Origin: Warburgia ugandensis
Taxonomy: Eukaryota; Streptophyta; Magnoliopsida; Canellales; Canellaceae
Assembly (NCBI GenBank): GCA_035236585.1
Contig: CP141139.1
Location: 53,327,217 to 53,391,216, forward strand
Direction: 5' to 3'
DNA length: 64,000 nucleotides
Shown: positions 61,228 to 64,000 of the stretch, piece after piece
How the letters are laid out: each line of letters opens with the position of its first letter
How positions within the stretch are numbered: the first letter of the stretch is position 1
Program-made: the position numbers and the translations under genes
Notes under the pieces: generated by a model
What the model saw: only the letters and a program-made list of their open reading frames with translations
Database searches by the model: none
What the model was told of the DNA's origin: nothing

Positions 61228-64000
61228 TGATAGCAAGTGCATGGGTGCACTATAGCATAGACACAACAACTATAAGTTGATCCACAAAGACTCTTAATAA
61301 ATGAAATTTAGCTAAAAGCTATTTTAATTACTTTAACCTAGCCAAATAATTTATTTAACTAAATTAATATCCTAAAAGAACTAAAAATAACACAAGCACA
61401 TAAAATCACTAGAAAGTAAATCTAAGCCTAGGGTTTAAAAATCTAATATATTAGAATTAAATATTCTTAAATTTTAGCTATCTAGATTTTTGCATACACA
61501 TGTTAAGACTCTCTTCTAAGATTTTCTTAATATTAGTTTTCTAGACTAGTAATACACTTATTCAAAGTATAGCCTGTCTCCTTACAGAAGAGGATATCAA
61601 AGATTCTCGTATATTACTCTCTTTTTACCATACCTAGTATCTCTCTTCACGAGCAATCACTAAGCATGCAACCAGAGTGCTAAAATTTTGACATTAATGT
61701 TTATGAAGTTTTTAGCATATAATCATTTAATCTTAAAGGTACCTATTATAACATAGTTTTATTCCATTCCCTAGGTGAACTAGTTTAACAAACAAGCAAC
61801 ATAAAACTACTTCTAATAATTAACAAAGCATAAGCATAAGCATAAGCATAAGCATAAGAGTGAACATACACATATACGAAGAAAAGAACCCTCATTTCTC
61901 TAAAATGAAATGTTACATAAAATTGTTACAAATATGAAATGAACTAAAGCAATTAAAAGAAAGTCTATGAGTTAGAACAATATATCCCAAATACTCCTCC
62001 GTGTCACTTGAAGGAATTCCTCAGCAAACTTCATTAGCTTGCACACTACCACCATTCTTTTTCGTTGTCCGCTTATAACATAACCTTACTGTGCCACTCA
62101 ACAAAGGTTAGTGGTCATCCACCAATCTATTCCACAAAATCTAGGTAAAGATCTCACCATCTACTTTCATCTGAGGTGGAAAGATAACTATGAGATAGAT
62201 GATTGATGGATGCATGGATGTAAGAAAGGGATTAGGAGAAGGTTTTGATTGATGAGGCATGGAGGATTGGCTTAAGAGGTGAATGCATTGGGTTACGAGA
62301 GAGGGGTAATGGGGAAAAGTGAAGAAGCATACAGTGTGAAGGTATGAAGGAGATGAGGAGAAGAAGGTGTGTGGGATGGCAGGGAGAAGGAGATATGGTG
62401 CACTAGGTTATGGTGAAGAGATGGGGACAATCAGAGATGGTATGCATTTGAGTTAGAAAGTGAGATGAAAGGCTTGGATGAAAGTATAGTTAGGATCCTA
62501 CCTTGGGTGGCTCTCTCCTTCAAGTGATATGCATGTGGTCCTGAAGGACGGAGAGTCTTCTTTAGGGTTCTCCACTCTTCTCTCTCTTTTGTGTTGAATA
62601 CAAGGTAGGGAATATGGGAGAATGCATTTAAGGGTTTCTTTTGTTTTCACATAGAGTTGATGTGGAGATGGAAGTTTCCTATAGGAAACTCTATCCTATC
62701 CTCTCTTTCCTTATCTCTTATCTCCTCCCTTATCCTTCTTTTCTTCCTTCTCTTTCTTTTCACTTTCATTCTATTGGAGAAATCGTGTAACACCTTTGTA
62801 GAGTGCCTTGAGATGTAACATAGACTGGATGGTGAGATCAAATGCTATGCTTGGATCATATGTTAAGATGAGGTCCTTCCCTTTCATGTGGATTATATTA
62901 GGATGTCTCCAAGGAAGTGTCCTTGCCATTTCCCTAGCATTTCCATGTGAAATACACTTCTAAGTCAAATGCATGACACCCCTCTCCAAGTAAAACATGC
63001 TATTTCATCTTTGATAGAAAGAAGGAATGGTGGCTAGGGTTCATGGTCATTGTCTACTTTATTTCTTCACCCTTGAATAATATTTCAACCCTAGATAGGT
63101 GGTTGAGATTTCGTAGAAGTCCCCCATAAAAAATGTAGTTTAATAGCTCATGTCTTCTTATCTGTCGAATCAACAAGCCCTAAATTGAACCCCTAGGATC
63201 ATTGAGAATTTCTTATCCACTTAGATTCCTTTCTTTTATTTGCTCCTCAACCTACCATTGTTCTCTCTAGCCAATCATATCAAATAGAAAAACAAGTTTT
63301 CTTCCATGTGGAACTTGTTTTGACTCAAATTTCGGTGGCTAGCAAATTAAAATTTTGTCCACCAATCACAATTCAATCTTCACTTATTTGCATGGCTTCT
63401 TTCCATTGGTCTATCCTAACTCAAATGAATTCTCATGGTTCCTTTAGGATAGTCTTGTATATGGATTGATCTCAACTACTCTTTCTTTAAATTCCAAGAT
63501 GAAAACTAGCCATTGATTTCTCATTTTTACTCTCTCTCATCTCCAAGTTTTTTCTTTCTTAATTTCCTTTTATTTTCTTTTAAAAATCATGTGGGATGAG
63601 TGGAAGCATGTCACATTTGCATGGGAATTCATGTGATTCCCTAAGTGGGCCCCATTTTGAAATAAAAGAGAGAGAAAGTGAAGGATAATGGTCTCTTGCA
63701 GGCCCTAGCTTTGGTATGCTTCACATGTGTGCATCCTTTAATGTGTGCGGCTTTCAAGTTTCACTTAGAAGCTCCTCAAGGGTTGTGTGTTGCATGCATG
63801 CATGGAAGTTTTGCCTCCCTATCTTTTGGTAGTGACAACCTCTTTTATGCAGATAAGGTTCGAGGATGCTTCTAGGGTTTCTAACTATGTTGAAAATAAT
63901 AATGACACTCATTTCACATTTTAAACTTTTGATCTTCATTATTCTTGGTAGGTGGCCCCATGATGTTGCTTAAATTGTCAACTTTCTATCTTTTACGTTT
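61228..64000 (-). mobile_element. Probable LTR of element H (runs to window end)
   Basis: Minus sense ends with GTGGATCAACTTATAG...GTGCACCCATGCACTTGCTATCA, the same design as the LTR end of element G (TGTGGATTTGACC...CAGTGCACTTGCAG). The following TTTTTAAAACCCATCACC could be a very degraded tRNA-Asp site. No coding domain in 2.8 kb; a GCATAA repeat lies at 61828-61858. The start of the LTR was not found, so it may lie beyond the window. Confidence 0.4.
61828..61858. repeat. (GCATAA)n hexamer repeat
   Basis: Five tandem units. Confidence 0.95.

Overview
This window looks like nuclear heterochromatin of a flowering plant, built almost entirely from old, nested transposable elements. It is AT-rich. 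I found no intact host gene, rRNA gene, tRNA gene or CRISPR array. The evidence is Ty3/gypsy (Athila-type) gag, protease, reverse transcriptase (RT), RNase H and integrase remnants on both strands, long LTRs bounded by TG...CA with 5-bp target-site duplications (TSDs), an RTE-clade LINE, a CACTA (En/Spm) transposase fragment, a TRIM-like miniature LTR element and several long microsatellites. The species cannot be told from the sequence.

Layout, left to right. 1-2150: end of a long Tekay/Del-like LTR cut by the window edge. 2154-4615: minus-strand CACTA TNP2 fragment, a (GA)n tract and a repeat array resembling CACTA subterminal repeats. 4640-11861: element C (+), an Athila-type remnant with gag, protease and part of RT, a large internal deletion and a 2.8-kb 3' LTR. 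11862-13335: 3' end of element G (-). 13345-19644: element D (+), RT to integrase, 3' non-coding region and 3' LTR. 19645-24805 and 34633-34900: element E (-), RT, protease and gag end with its 5' LTR. 24806-34627: element A (+), a complete LTR-to-LTR element without pol, sitting in E's LTR. 34901-36401: leader and gag start of G. 36407-57481: element B (-), a second copy of the pol-less type, itself carrying a solo LTR (37225-40896), a TRIM-like foldback element (42788-44118), a second solo LTR (44672-49390) and an RTE LINE (50812-54232). 57487-60816: 5' leader, primer-binding site and 5' LTR of G. 60817-64000: probable leader and LTR of another minus-strand element H.

Read as strata, H is outermost; G went into H; E and B went into G; A went into E; four further insertions went into B. 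Exact TSDs support A (ATCTT), B (ACTTT), TRIM (ATAAC) and LINE (13 bp); one-mismatch TSDs support the two solo LTRs. A single large deletion near 13340 would explain why D lacks its 5' half, E its 3' half and G its pol. A and B have the same pol-less architecture with their own tyrosine/glutamine-rich and repeat-containing reading frames, so they look like a non-autonomous family that depended on Athila-type partners such as C, D and E. All reading frames except one LINE segment are broken by stops or frameshifts. Nothing here appears able to move or to encode a cellular function.
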